Part shown: positions 44,262-53,250 of the stretch, in pieces
Layout of the letters: every line of letters begins with the position of its first letter
How positions within the stretch are numbered: the stretch's first letter is position 1
Assembly: GCF_002920575.1 (NCBI RefSeq)
Contig: NZ_PQSQ01000004.1
Coordinates: forward strand, 107,172-171,171
Reading direction: 5' to 3'
Length of the DNA stretch: 64,000 bases
Origin: Streptomyces sp. Ru73
GTDB taxonomy: Bacteria > Actinomycetota > Actinomycetes > Streptomycetales > Streptomycetaceae
Made by a program: the position numbers and the translations under genes
Notes under the pieces: generated by a model
Seen by the model: the letters and a program-made list of their open reading frames with translations, nothing else
Told to the model about the DNA's origin: nothing
The model's database searches: none

Positions 44262-45083
44262 ATGACCGTCACCACGACCGCCGGCACAACTCGGTATCCC
44301 GGTCAGGGCATGCCCCACGACCTGGGTGCCCCCAGGGACCGGGGCGCGCCTGACACGATGAATTCGGTACTCGGCAAGGTCCGGCCCATCCTGGAAGCCT
44401 TCACGGAGCAGGACAGCAGTCTTCCCCTCGCCGAACTCGTCCGCCGTACCGGCATCGCCAAGGCGACCGTGCACCGGCTCGCCCAGGAGCTCGTCGACTG
44501 GGGGCTGCTGGAGCGGGACGGCAACGACTACCGGCTCGGCCTGCGCCTGTTCGAGATGGGCCAGCGGGTGCACCGGCAGCGCATCCTGCGCGAGGTCGCC
44601 CAGCCGTACATGGAAGACCTGCTGCTCGTCACCCACGAGACGATCCACTTCGCGATCCACGACGCCCTGGACGTCGTGTATCTCGACAAGATCTTCCCGC
44701 ACCGCGGGCTGAACGAGGAGTCCCGGGTCGCGGGCCGCCTCCCGCTGCACTGCACCGCCACCGGCAAGGCGATCCTCGCCTTCTCGCCCGACTCGCTGTT
44801 CCTCCAGGTCGTCCGGCACGGCCTCAGACCGGTCACGCGCCACACCGTTGTCTCCCCCGGCCGGCTGCGCGCTCAGCTGGACAGGATCAGAGCCGACGGC
44901 ATCGTGCTGGAAAGCGAGGAGATCCGCCTCGGTTACGCGAGCCTGGCCGTGCCCGTCTTCGGGCGCGACAGCTCGCTCGTGGGCGCGCTGTCCATCACCG
45001 CGCCCACGTACCGCATGGACGCCGTCAAACACGCCACCGCACTGCGCACCGCAGCGCTCGGCATCGGCCGGTCGCTGCGGTGA
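44262..45083 (+). CDS. Second IclR-family regulator
   Basis: A 273-residue IclR protein with a longer N-terminus than its relative at 29.2 kb. HTH at about residues 45-80 (TGIAKATVHRLAQELVDWGLLER), effector domain with LPLHCTATGKAILAF and VLESEEIRLGYASLAVPV. GGGAGGTTGTCACC precedes the ATG. It closes the oxygenase operon and is the leading candidate for binding the 17-bp palindromes on both sides (40.4 kb and 45.2 kb). Confidence 0.9.
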   Translation: MTVTTTAGTTRYPGQGMPHDLGAPRDRGAPDTMNSVLGKVRPILEAFTEQDSSLPLAELVRRTGIAKATVHRLAQELVDWGLLERDGNDYRLGLRLFEMGQRVHRQRILREVAQPYMEDLLLVTHETIHFAIHDALDVVYLDKIFPHRGLNEESRVAGRLPLHCTATGKAILAFSPDSLFLQVVRHGLRPVTRHTVVSPGRLRAQLDRIRADGIVLESEEIRLGYASLAVPVFGRDSSLVGALSITAPTYRMDAVKHATALRTAALGIGRSLR

Positions 45084-45122
45084 CCCACCACCACTGCTCG
45101 CGCCCACCGCACGCATGAGCAC

Positions 45123-45164
45123 ACGCATGAGGGAGCCCTCCGCCCGGAGGGCTCCCTCATGCGT
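45123..45164 (+). terminator. Perfect 20-bp stem terminator after IclR gene
   Basis: Left arm 45123-45142 begins ACGCATGAGGGAGCCC, right arm 45145-45164 is its exact complement, loop of two bases (CC). It separates the oxygenase/IclR operon from the ferredoxin reductase operon. Confidence 0.88.
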
Positions 45165-45192
45165 GCAGCCCCGGAGGACTCGCCCGTGCGGC

Positions 45193-45227
45193 GTCCTGCT
45201 GGGCGGAACGAAACCGTTGGGCGGGAC
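45193..45227. promoter_or_regulatory. Paired IclR-type operator before the ferredoxin reductase
   Basis: GTCCTGCTGGGCGGAAC (45193-45209) and AAACCGTTGGGCGGGAC (45211-45227) match the reverse complement of the 17-bp consensus at 14 and 13 of 17 positions. Their centres are 18 bp apart and they end 26 bp before the gene start. No clear GGAGG is seen before that ATG, so the start site of translation relies on weak signals. Confidence 0.5.
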
Positions 45228-45252
45228 GGGCACCGTCCCTACGCTCCCGACC

Positions 45253-46278
45253 ATGAGCGTTCCCACCGACGCGCCGACGAGCGCGGACGCCGCCACACCC
45301 ACCCTCGATACCGACATCCTGATCATCGGCGCGGGCCCGGCCGGCCTGTACGGCGCCTATTACGCGGGCTTCCGCGGCCTCAGCGTGACGGTCATGGACG
45401 TCCTGCCGCAGTGCGGCGGCCAGATCAGTGCGATGTACCCCGAGAAGCCCATCTTCGACATCGCCGGCTACCAGGCCGTGCGCGGCCGCGACCTGGTCGA
45501 CAGCCTGGTCGCCCAGGCCGAACCGTACGGCCCCCGTTACCTCCTCGGCCACCGCGCCACCGAACTCACTCACGGCCCCGACGGCCTGCCCGTGGTACGC
45601 AGCGACCGAGGGACGGTGGTGCGCGCGGGCGCCGTCGTCATCACCGGCGGAGTCGGCACCTTCACCCCGCGCACTCTGCCCGCCGGCGAGGAATTCCTGG
45701 GCCGCGGCCAGGTCTACTTCGTGCCCGATCCCAGCGACCACGCCGATCAGGACGTGGTCATCGTCGGTGGCGGTGACAGCGCCTTCGACTGGGCCGACAC
45801 GCTCGCCCCCCTCGCCCGCTCCGTACGGCTCGTCCACCGCACCGCACGCTTCCGCGCGCACGCGGCGACCGTGGAGAAGGTGCGCAACCTCGGCGTCGAG
45901 ATCATCACCGACTCCGAGGTGAGCGCCCTGCACGGCAACGAGCGCCTGGAGCGCGTGGAGATCCGCCACCGCACCACCGGCGAGACACGGACGCTGCCCG
46001 CCGACACCGTCGTCGCCGCTCTCGGCTTCCTCGCCGACCTCGGACCGATCAAGGACTGGGGCCTCACCCTCAACGCCCGCAAGATCGCCGTCGACACGCG
46101 CATGGCGACCAACCTGCCGCGAGTGTTCGCCGCCGGCGACATCACCGACTACCCGGGCAAGGTCCGCCTCATCGCCGTCGGCTTCGGCGAAGCCGCCACC
46201 GCCGTCAACAACGCGGCCACCGTCATCGATCCCGAGGCCGCCCTCTTCCCCGGCCACTCCACCGACAAGGAGAACTGA
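45253..46278 (+). CDS. Ferredoxin-NADP(+) reductase, thioredoxin-reductase-like type
   Basis: A 341-residue FAD/NADPH enzyme. FAD motif GAGPAG (26-31) and NADPH motif VIVGGGDSAFDWA are present; the redox CxxC of thioredoxin reductase is absent and the C-terminal GEAATAVNNA fits YumC/TR-like FNRs. Followed after three bases by a ferredoxin gene, so the two form an electron chain from NADPH, most likely to the Rieske oxygenase at 40.6 kb. Confidence 0.9.
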   Translation: MSVPTDAPTSADAATPTLDTDILIIGAGPAGLYGAYYAGFRGLSVTVMDVLPQCGGQISAMYPEKPIFDIAGYQAVRGRDLVDSLVAQAEPYGPRYLLGHRATELTHGPDGLPVVRSDRGTVVRAGAVVITGGVGTFTPRTLPAGEEFLGRGQVYFVPDPSDHADQDVVIVGGGDSAFDWADTLAPLARSVRLVHRTARFRAHAATVEKVRNLGVEIITDSEVSALHGNERLERVEIRHRTTGETRTLPADTVVAALGFLADLGPIKDWGLTLNARKIAVDTRMATNLPRVFAAGDITDYPGKVRLIAVGFGEAATAVNNAATVIDPEAALFPGHSTDKEN

Positions 46279-46281
46279 CCC

Positions 46282-46611
46282 ATGGCGTACGTCATCGGCG
46301 CGGCCTGTGTCGACACCCAGGACCGCTCCTGCATCGAGGAGTGCCCGGTCGACTGCATCTACGAGGGCGACCGGAAGCTCTACATCAACCCGACCGAGTG
46401 CATCGACTGCGGCGCGTGCGAAGTCGCCTGTCCCGTCGAGGCCATCACCGTCGACCGCAAGGCCGACGCCGTCTTCCGCGACGACAGCCGACGCTTCTTC
46501 GACGAGGTACTGCCCGGCCGCAGCGAACCGCTGGGGACCCCGGGCGGCTCCAGTGCGGTCGGCCCGCTGGGTGTGGACACTCCGTTCGTCGCGGGCTGGA
46601 GCGGCGCGTGA
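46282..46611 (+). CDS. fdxA: FdxA-type 7Fe ferredoxin
   Basis: A 109-residue ferredoxin with one 3Fe-4S and one 4Fe-4S cluster. Cysteines 9, 17, 21, 25 and 40, 43, 46, 50 follow the FdxA pattern (CIEECPVDC and CIDCGACEVAC). Carries electrons from the adjacent reductase. Rieske oxygenases more often use 2Fe-2S ferredoxins, but 3Fe-4S and 7Fe types are known partners in actinomycetes. The stop overlaps the next start by GTGA. Confidence 0.92.
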   Translation: MAYVIGAACVDTQDRSCIEECPVDCIYEGDRKLYINPTECIDCGACEVACPVEAITVDRKADAVFRDDSRRFFDEVLPGRSEPLGTPGGSSAVGPLGVDTPFVAGWSGA

Positions 46612-47411
46612 CGGGCACGGTCCCCGCCCTCCGCAAGGGCTACGCCGACAGCCCCTTCGGCCAGCTCCACTACGCGGAGTGCGGCACCGGCGAACCCGTG
46701 CTGCTCTTCCACCAGACCCCGCGCTCCTGGACGGAGTACCTCCGCGTCCTCCCGCTCGTGGGCGCCGAGTTCCACGCGATCGCCATGGACACTCTCGGGT
46801 TCGGCGCCTCCGCGAAGCCCGAGGGGCCGCATTCCATCGAGCGGTATGCGGACGCCGCCGAGGCCCTGATACAGGCACTGGAACTGGATCGGTACCACCT
46901 CGTGGGCCACCACACCGGCGGCCTCGTCGCCCTGGAACTCGCCGCCCGCCACCGCACCCGGACAGCCAGCCTCCTCCTCTCCGCGACGCCCTACGTCGAC
47001 GAGGAGAAACGCCGGGGCGGCGGCCATGCGGTGGACCACGTCATACCGCGCCCGGACGGTTCACACCTCCTCGACTTGTGGAACCACCGACGCGAGTTCT
47101 ACCGACCGGGCGAGGAGGCCGCCCTCAACCGTTACGTCATCGACGCACTGACCGTGCTCGACCACGTGACCGAGGGACACGCCGCGGTCCGCCGCTATGC
47201 GATGGCGGAACGGCTTCCCCTCGTCACCGCCCGCACTCTGGCAGTCTGCGCCCCGGGCGACCACTTCGCGCTCCCGTCACTGACGAAGCTGGCCGCGGCC
47301 CTCGCCTGCGAGACCCGCCTGCTCTCCGGCGGTCACACCCCGGTTCCGGAGCAGCTTCCCGAGGAATTCGCCCGGACCGTCGTGGAGTGGGCGGCGGCCG
47401 GCCGCGGCTGA
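46608..47411 (+). CDS. Alpha/beta hydrolase with unusual GHHTG elbow
   Basis: A 267-residue alpha/beta fold protein. The oxyanion-side segment FHQTPRSWTEY (from residue 34) and IAMDTLGFGASAKP are normal, but the nucleophile elbow G-x-Nuc-x-G reads G100-H-H102-T-G104, with His where Ser, Asp or Cys is expected. A subgroup with a similar GYHTG elbow exists, so this is not a mutation but perhaps a different mechanism or a lyase/cofactor-free role. GTG start overlaps the ferredoxin stop. Confidence 0.8.
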   Translation: MTGTVPALRKGYADSPFGQLHYAECGTGEPVLLFHQTPRSWTEYLRVLPLVGAEFHAIAMDTLGFGASAKPEGPHSIERYADAAEALIQALELDRYHLVGHHTGGLVALELAARHRTRTASLLLSATPYVDEEKRRGGGHAVDHVIPRPDGSHLLDLWNHRREFYRPGEEAALNRYVIDALTVLDHVTEGHAAVRRYAMAERLPLVTARTLAVCAPGDHFALPSLTKLAAALACETRLLSGGHTPVPEQLPEEFARTVVEWAAAGRG

Positions 47412-47468
47412 CGCGGCCACGACGGGCGGTGACGGGGGCCGTTCCGGCGGTGCTCACGACACCGGCTC

Positions 47469-48587
47469 TCACGGCACCGGCTCCGGCGCGGCGACCACCG
47501 GAACGATGCCCACGCAGCACCCACCGCGGTCCAGCAGGTGTCCCATGTGCTTGACCGTCCGCAGCACGACCGAGCGGTCGTCGATGGTCAGACGCGGGAG
47601 CTGGCGCGTCAGGTGTGTTTCGAAGGCGTGGACGTCGGTGAGCGCGCGCAGCCAGACGTCGACCACGAGGTTGTGCGGCCCGGCGGTGATGGCACACGAG
47701 CGGACCTCACGCACGCCGACCAGGGTGCGGCTCACCACATCGAGGTGACGGCTGGGCACCGAGGCGAAGTACACGGCGGACAGCGGCCACCCCGACAGCG
47801 GCCGTGCCACGTCACAACGCAGGCTGACGCGGTCGGGGACAAGCGCTTGGAGCCGCCGGCGCACCGTCGTCTGCGCGGCACCGGCGGTCGCCGCCAGCTC
47901 GCGTACGGACATGCGGCCGTCGATGCTGAGGAGTTCGACGAGCCGTGCGTCCAGCGCGTCGCCGTCGTCCGCCGCGCCTCCCGTGACAGCAAGGCGCGGC
48001 GCGGCGGCCTCCAGTCGCGCACACTGCTCGTCGTCCAGACTCCGCAGCCGCCAGCGGCTGCCCTCGGTGGGCACCCCGGTGAAGACGTGGGTGCGGGTGG
48101 CCCGTACTCCGGCCGTGCCCCGGAAAAGCCGGGCGGTGAGGTCTTCGAGCTGGTCGAGGCCGCGGGCCTGTACGGACAGCACCAGGTCACGCCCGCCGGC
48201 GGTGATCTTGATGTTGACGACGGCGGGTTGCCGGGCGAGGGCGTCGGCGACGTGCTGCGCGGCGCCGGGTTCGGTGTCGACCTCGACGACGCCGCTCACC
48301 ACGAGGCGGGGGTCGGTCAGCCGCGGGTAGGCGGTCACCCACGCCAGCCCCGCGTCCCGCAGCCGCTGCCAGCGCCGGGCCGCCGTAACGGAATTGATAC
48401 CGAGGACTTCACCGACGAGCGTCCATGGGGCCCGGGGGTGGATCTGCAGCGCCTGCACGATCCCCCGGTCGAGTTCGTCCAGACCGGACGCGGCGAATTC
48501 CTGCGCACCTTGGGCCGGCGTATTCCTGCGCGGCCCAGGCGACGTGCGGCTCAAAGCTGCACCAGGACACCGGCGTGATTCCCGCAT
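47469..48587 (-). CDS. Double-module Lrp/AsnC-family regulator
   Basis: A 372-residue protein holding two HTH-plus-RAM modules in a row (about 35-180 and 200-345); normal Lrp proteins are 150-170 residues. The first HTH is LDELDRGIVQALQIHPRAPW to ARRWQRLRDAGL, the second LDARLVELLSIDGRMSVREL to RRRLQAL. It is divergent from the amidohydrolase/AbgT operon and probably controls it. The first 30 or so residues look non-conserved, so the true start may be internal. Confidence 0.85.
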   Translation of the reverse strand: MRESRRCPGAALSRTSPGPRRNTPAQGAQEFAASGLDELDRGIVQALQIHPRAPWTLVGEVLGINSVTAARRWQRLRDAGLAWVTAYPRLTDPRLVVSGVVEVDTEPGAAQHVADALARQPAVVNIKITAGGRDLVLSVQARGLDQLEDLTARLFRGTAGVRATRTHVFTGVPTEGSRWRLRSLDDEQCARLEAAAPRLAVTGGAADDGDALDARLVELLSIDGRMSVRELAATAGAAQTTVRRRLQALVPDRVSLRCDVARPLSGWPLSAVYFASVPSRHLDVVSRTLVGVREVRSCAITAGPHNLVVDVWLRALTDVHAFETHLTRQLPRLTIDDRSVVLRTVKHMGHLLDRGGCCVGIVPVVAAPEPVP

Positions 48588-48640
48588 TCCACACTCCCAC
48601 TCACCCGTTCCTGACCACCCAAGGAGTGAACCCGCACACC

Positions 48641-49939
48641 ATGTCCGATGTCACCAGGCAGGAAGCCACCACCGACACAGCCGCCTCCGGCACCGCCCTG
48701 CAGATACGCAACGCCCGGCTCATCGACGGCACAGGGGCGGCGCCGGTGGCGGACGCCGTCATCACCGCCGGCACTGACGGCCTCATCACCTATGCCGGCC
48801 CGGCCGCCACGGCCCCCGCCACAGCCCCTGGGACGCGGTGCATCGACGCCGGCGGCCGCACGGTACTGCCCGGCTTCTTCGACTGCCACGTCCACCTCTC
48901 CTACGCCCACGGGGCCCACCCCGGCCGCCGGGGCGAACTCGACCCCGTGCTGGTCACCCTGGACACGGCCACGCGCCTGCGGCAGACCCTGGATGCGGGC
49001 ATCACCAGCGCCCGGGATCTGGCCGGGCTCTCGGCCGGTTACCGCACCGCCGTCGACACCGGCCGAATCGAGGGGCCCCGGCTGCACACGGCCGTACGCG
49101 TCATCAGCCACACGGGAGGCCACGCCGATGTGCGGCTGCCCGACGGCACCGACCTGAGCGCGGGAATGTCCGAACTCGCCGACAGCGTCGACGAGTGCCG
49201 CCTGGCGGTGCGCCGGGTACTGCGCGAGGGCGCCGACGTCGTCAAGATCTGCGCCACCGGCGGCATGGGCAGCCCGTACGACCAGCCCGACGACGAGGGC
49301 CTGCTGGAGGAGGAGATCCGGGCCGTCGTCGACGAGGCACACCGCCACGGTGACAAGCCCGTCGCCGCACACGCCCAGGGCACCGCCGGCATCCTCAACG
49401 CCGTCCGGGGCGGGGTCACCAGCATCGAGCACGGCTACGGCATCAACGACCAGGCCGTCGAAATGGCCGGCGAGCGCGGCATGTTCCTCGTTCCCACCCT
49501 CTCCACCGTGTACGCCGGCATCAACAAGGACACGATGGCGGACTACCACTACCAGAAGAAGGTCCGCTGGTCGGGCATCACCAAGGAGAACATCGCCCGC
49601 GCCATTGAGCAGGGGGCCCGGATCGCGCTGGGCACGGACGCCGCCGTCGGCCCCCACGGCGTGAACCTGATGGAGCTGTCCTACCTCGTCGACCTCGGCA
49701 TGGCCCCCATGGACGCCATCGTGGCCGGGACCCGCACCTCCGCCGAGCTCCTGGGCGTGCACGACCGGCTGGGCACGCTGACCGCGGGACGCATCGCCGA
49801 CCTCATCCTCTGCGACGGCGACCCGCTGACGGACATCGGTGTGCTCGGCGACCCGGCCAACGTCGTGCTGGTCGTTCAGCACGGCGCCGTCCGCAAGGAC
49901 TTGCTGCCCCAGGAGGCGTACAGGGGAGCGCGGCCATGA
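48641..49939 (+). CDS. Metal-dependent amidohydrolase (imidazolonepropionase-like)
   Basis: A 432-residue amidohydrolase-superfamily enzyme. HxH metal ligands are His83 and His85 in DCHVHLSY; VVKICATGG holds the likely carbamylated Lys; later His are in AAHAQG and SIEHGYG, and the Asp in LGTDAAV. Members of this branch are Xaa-Pro dipeptidases, ochratoxinase-like amidases and similar, cutting amide bonds of N-acyl aromatic compounds. Coupled by ATGA to an AbgT transporter. AAGGAG lies 14 bases before the ATG, a rather long spacing. Confidence 0.88.
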   Translation: MSDVTRQEATTDTAASGTALQIRNARLIDGTGAAPVADAVITAGTDGLITYAGPAATAPATAPGTRCIDAGGRTVLPGFFDCHVHLSYAHGAHPGRRGELDPVLVTLDTATRLRQTLDAGITSARDLAGLSAGYRTAVDTGRIEGPRLHTAVRVISHTGGHADVRLPDGTDLSAGMSELADSVDECRLAVRRVLREGADVVKICATGGMGSPYDQPDDEGLLEEEIRAVVDEAHRHGDKPVAAHAQGTAGILNAVRGGVTSIEHGYGINDQAVEMAGERGMFLVPTLSTVYAGINKDTMADYHYQKKVRWSGITKENIARAIEQGARIALGTDAAVGPHGVNLMELSYLVDLGMAPMDAIVAGTRTSAELLGVHDRLGTLTAGRIADLILCDGDPLTDIGVLGDPANVVLVVQHGAVRKDLLPQEAYRGARP

Positions 49940-51519
49940 CGGCGGCGGACGCACCAGACATCTCCGCCCAGGGGCAGGGCCCCCGCCTCCCCGGGCAGGG
50001 CGCACGGCTCGACCGCCTTCTGTCGTGGATCGAACGGGTCGGCAACGCCGTACCCCACCCTGTGGCACTGTTCACAGCCCTCTTCCTCACCCTGGGCCTG
50101 GTGTCCACCGGCCTCTCGCTCGCCGGAGTCGTCGTCGCCATTCCCGGCACGGACGACACCAAGGCGGTCAACGGTCTCCTCACCGGCGAGGGAGTGCGCT
50201 GGTTCGTGGAGCATTTGGTCCCCAACTTCATGACGTTCCCGCCGGTCGGCGCCGTACTGATACTCATCATGGTGGTGGGCCTCGGCGAACGGACCGGGCT
50301 GCTGGAGGCCGTGCTGCGCGCCACGCTCGCCCGGGTGCCGCGCGCCGCGCTGCCGTACGCCGTGGCCCTCATCGCGGCACAGGCGCACATGATGAGCGAC
50401 GTGGCCGCCGTCGTGCTCCCGCCCCTGGCAGCGCTGGTGTTCAAGAGCGCGGGCCGGCACCCGGCGGCGGGGCTCATCGGTGGCTTCGCCTGCGTCACCG
50501 CGGGGTACGCCGCCGGCTTCACCATCGGCTCGCTCGACGCCCTGTACGCCGGGATCACACAACAGGCCGCCGCGTTGCTCCCGTCCGCCGACGGAGCCGC
50601 GACCCACCTCCTGGTGAACTACTTCTTCACCGGCACGAGCAGCCTCGTCCTCGCACTCCTCGGCGGCCTCCTGATCAGCCGCGTCCTGGAACCACGGCTC
50701 CCCGCGTACCACCCCGACGGGGACGGAGCGACCGCTGACGAGGAACCGGCACAGCTCACACCGGTGCAGCGCAAGGCCCTGCTGGCCACAGGAGCCGTCG
50801 TCGCGGGGTACGCGGCGGCAGTGCTGGGCCTGTGGCTGCCGCCCGGGGCACCGCTGCGCGGAGCGGGCGGCGCCCTCGTCCCCTCGCCGTTCCTCTCCGG
50901 CATCGTCCCGGTCCTGTTCGGCGCCTTCCTCCTCGCCGGACTCACCTACGGGTTCACGGCACGGAAACTCAGCGGGACCGAGGACGTGGCCGCCGCCGTC
51001 ACGGAGTCGGTACGGGGCATGGCCGGCTACCTCGTCATGATGTTCGTCGCCGCGCAGGTGATCGCCCTGTTCACCTGGTCGAACGTCGGCGTGCTCATCG
51101 CGGTGAAGGCAGCGGCCCTGTTCGACGCACTCGGCATGACCGGCTTCGGCGCGATCGTGGTGTTCGTCCTGCTGACCTGCTGCCTCAACTTCTTCATCAT
51201 CTCCGGATCCGCCCTGTGGTCGCTGATCGCCCCGGTCTTCATCCCCGCCTTCATGTTGCTGGGCATGAGCCCGGCCCTCAGCCAGGCCGCATTCCGCATC
51301 GGCGACTCCACCACCGGCGCGCTCACCCCGATGAACCCGTACCTCTTCCTGGTTCTCGCGCTACTGCAGCAATACGAGCCGGAGGCACGCCTGGGCACCC
51401 TCATCGCCCGGCTGGCCGTCTTCGTCGTACCGTTCCTGGCGGTATGGCTGGCCGTCCTCGCCCTCTTCTACGGCTTCGACCTCCCCCTCGGGCCGGGGGC
51501 CGGAATCCGGCTGGACTGA
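49936..51519 (+). CDS. AbgT-family transporter
   Basis: A 527-residue membrane protein with about 13 hydrophobic segments. Family features are the N-terminal IERVGNAVPHPVALF, HLVPNFMTFPPVGAVLILIMVVGLGERTGLL (from about residue 92), and the late DSTTGALTPMNPYLFLVL. AbgT proteins import p-aminobenzoyl-glutamate or export sulfonamides. With the coupled amidohydrolase this forms an import-and-hydrolyse module for an amide conjugate. Confidence 0.92.
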   Translation: MTAADAPDISAQGQGPRLPGQGARLDRLLSWIERVGNAVPHPVALFTALFLTLGLVSTGLSLAGVVVAIPGTDDTKAVNGLLTGEGVRWFVEHLVPNFMTFPPVGAVLILIMVVGLGERTGLLEAVLRATLARVPRAALPYAVALIAAQAHMMSDVAAVVLPPLAALVFKSAGRHPAAGLIGGFACVTAGYAAGFTIGSLDALYAGITQQAAALLPSADGAATHLLVNYFFTGTSSLVLALLGGLLISRVLEPRLPAYHPDGDGATADEEPAQLTPVQRKALLATGAVVAGYAAAVLGLWLPPGAPLRGAGGALVPSPFLSGIVPVLFGAFLLAGLTYGFTARKLSGTEDVAAAVTESVRGMAGYLVMMFVAAQVIALFTWSNVGVLIAVKAAALFDALGMTGFGAIVVFVLLTCCLNFFIISGSALWSLIAPVFIPAFMLLGMSPALSQAAFRIGDSTTGALTPMNPYLFLVLALLQQYEPEARLGTLIARLAVFVVPFLAVWLAVLALFYGFDLPLGPGAGIRLD

Positions 51520-51528
51520 GGGTGGGCC

Positions 51529-53178
51529 TCAGGAGGCGGGAACGGGAACGCCTGCCTGCTCCGCGAGGCGGTCCGGATTGGTGGTGAGCCAGTCGTAACG
51601 GAGGGAGTTCCAGAAGGAGCACTGGTGCCGGGTCGCGTACACCTCCGTTCCGAGAGCCCGGCTGTCACCACCGGGCAGCAGCGACATGTACGTGCCACTG
51701 CTGTACGGCGGCCAGGCAGCCAACCCTGGGGTAGCCGGGTTCGCGTTCCTCACGAACGAGCCCCAGTGGCGCACCATCGCCCTGGACAGCTCCTGCTGCC
51801 CCGGAGAAAGCAGCTTCGAGGTCGCCAGGGGCCACAGGTAACCGAGTTCGCTGGCGTGCGGGGCACCGGAGTCGAAGCCGGCCGGAGCCTCGCCCCGGAC
51901 GGGCGGGTGCGGGTCGTCGAACTCATAGAAATAGGTCCGCGGTTGCCGATCCGCGAACCGGGACGTGAGTTCCTGATACTGGCACCCGCCCAGCCCGAGG
52001 AAGACGCTGCTGTCTCCCCACAGAGCACTGAGTGCATACGTCCCGGCGTACGGACCGCCGTAGGCGCTGTAGGGGTAGTGCGCGAGTACGGCGTCAGCCT
52101 GTGCGCCGAACTCCAGCCGAACCGCCCGCTGGTACTGCTCCTTCGTCGCGTGCGCGAACGGCAGCCCCCATTGACGGACCTCGTCGCGCGTGCTGCCGAT
52201 GAGGAGGGGAACACTGGCGAACCGGCCGGTCCGTACGGCGACACTCGGCGCGAGCGGCAGTTCGGGCACTCCCGAAACGGGCAGGGGACCGGTCAAGACA
52301 CCACCGACGAAGTCCCGTCCGGCGTTCAGCAGTTCGCCGGCCGGCTTGGCCCGCAGACAGCCCACGTCGGCCGACGGGCCGGAACACCCGGCGGCTGCTG
52401 CGTACTTCTTCCCCCTGGCGACGGCCTGGGCAACCGTGTGGCTCGGGCACCCGCCGCTCTGAATGATCGCGCCGGCGAAGAGGCCCTGAGCCGGGGGCGA
52501 CGCCATGAGGGCGCAGACGGAATGCCCACCGGCCGACTCGCCCGCAATGGTCACGCGGCTCGCGTCCCCGCCCAAGCCACCGATGTTGCGTTGCGTCCAG
52601 CGGAGCGCCGCTTCCTGGTCGAGCAGACCGTAATTGCCCGCACCCTGACGGCTCAGCCCGGGCAGGCCGAGGAAACCGAACACGCCCAACCGGTAGTTGA
52701 CCGTGACGACCACGACGTTGTTGGCCTTCGCGAACTGCGAGCCGTCGTAGACGTCTCCTGATCCGCTGGAGAAGCCGCCGCCGTGAATCCAGAACAGCAC
52801 CGGCAGCGGACGGTCCGTGCGCTGTGCGGGCGTGTAGACGTTCAGGTACAGGCAGTCCTCACTCATGGCAGTGCCGTCGCCGCTGGCCGGCTGCAGGCAC
52901 CGCGGTGCGAAGGCGGTCGCCGGCCGCACGCCCGCCCAGCGAGCGGCGGGCGCGGGCGGCTGCCAACGTCTGGAGCCGACCGGCGGCGCGGCATACGGAA
53001 TGCCGAGGAACCGCTCGACACCGTCCGCCGCGGCCCCCTTGACCGGGCCTTTGTCGGTGGAGACCGTCAAGGAACGAGGGGCAGCGGCCGCGGGCACGGC
53101 CGACACGATGCTCAGCAGGGTGAGCAGGCTCACCCATGCAGCCAATACAGCAAGTCCTCGTCGAACGGCGGATCGCAC
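51529..53178 (-). CDS. Secreted type-B carboxylesterase
   Basis: A 549-residue extracellular serine esterase of the cholinesterase/para-nitrobenzyl esterase family. A signal peptide of about 33 residues ends at VPAAAA. SEDCLYLNVYTP (107-118), oxyanion HGGGF (132-136) and GESAGG with Ser215 are diagnostic. The GTG at 53178 has GGGAGG five bases upstream; longer readings lack a ribosome site. Ends nine bases from the convergent AbgT gene. A 17-bp IclR-type site lies 73 bp upstream, hinting that it may release an acid for the intracellular pathway from an ester outside. Confidence 0.9.
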   Translation of the reverse strand: MRSAVRRGLAVLAAWVSLLTLLSIVSAVPAAAAPRSLTVSTDKGPVKGAAADGVERFLGIPYAAPPVGSRRWQPPAPAARWAGVRPATAFAPRCLQPASGDGTAMSEDCLYLNVYTPAQRTDRPLPVLFWIHGGGFSSGSGDVYDGSQFAKANNVVVVTVNYRLGVFGFLGLPGLSRQGAGNYGLLDQEAALRWTQRNIGGLGGDASRVTIAGESAGGHSVCALMASPPAQGLFAGAIIQSGGCPSHTVAQAVARGKKYAAAAGCSGPSADVGCLRAKPAGELLNAGRDFVGGVLTGPLPVSGVPELPLAPSVAVRTGRFASVPLLIGSTRDEVRQWGLPFAHATKEQYQRAVRLEFGAQADAVLAHYPYSAYGGPYAGTYALSALWGDSSVFLGLGGCQYQELTSRFADRQPRTYFYEFDDPHPPVRGEAPAGFDSGAPHASELGYLWPLATSKLLSPGQQELSRAMVRHWGSFVRNANPATPGLAAWPPYSSGTYMSLLPGGDSRALGTEVYATRHQCSFWNSLRYDWLTTNPDRLAEQAGVPVPAS

Positions 53179-53250
53179 TGAACCTCCCAAGAGGCAGGAC
53201 CGATGAGGAAGGTCATGCTCGGTAGCGAGAAGCAGGTGTGCAACGCCATC

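Noticed and set aside
42654..45326. 890-codon open frame on the minus strand across the dioxygenase and IclR genes
   Set aside because: Crosses several well-supported plus-strand genes and a strong terminator; no recognisable domain.
46282..46611. Ferredoxin as a general housekeeping FdxA unrelated to the oxygenase
   Set aside because: Possible, but its three-base spacing to the reductase, the overlap with the hydrolase and the operator pair upstream favour a pathway role.
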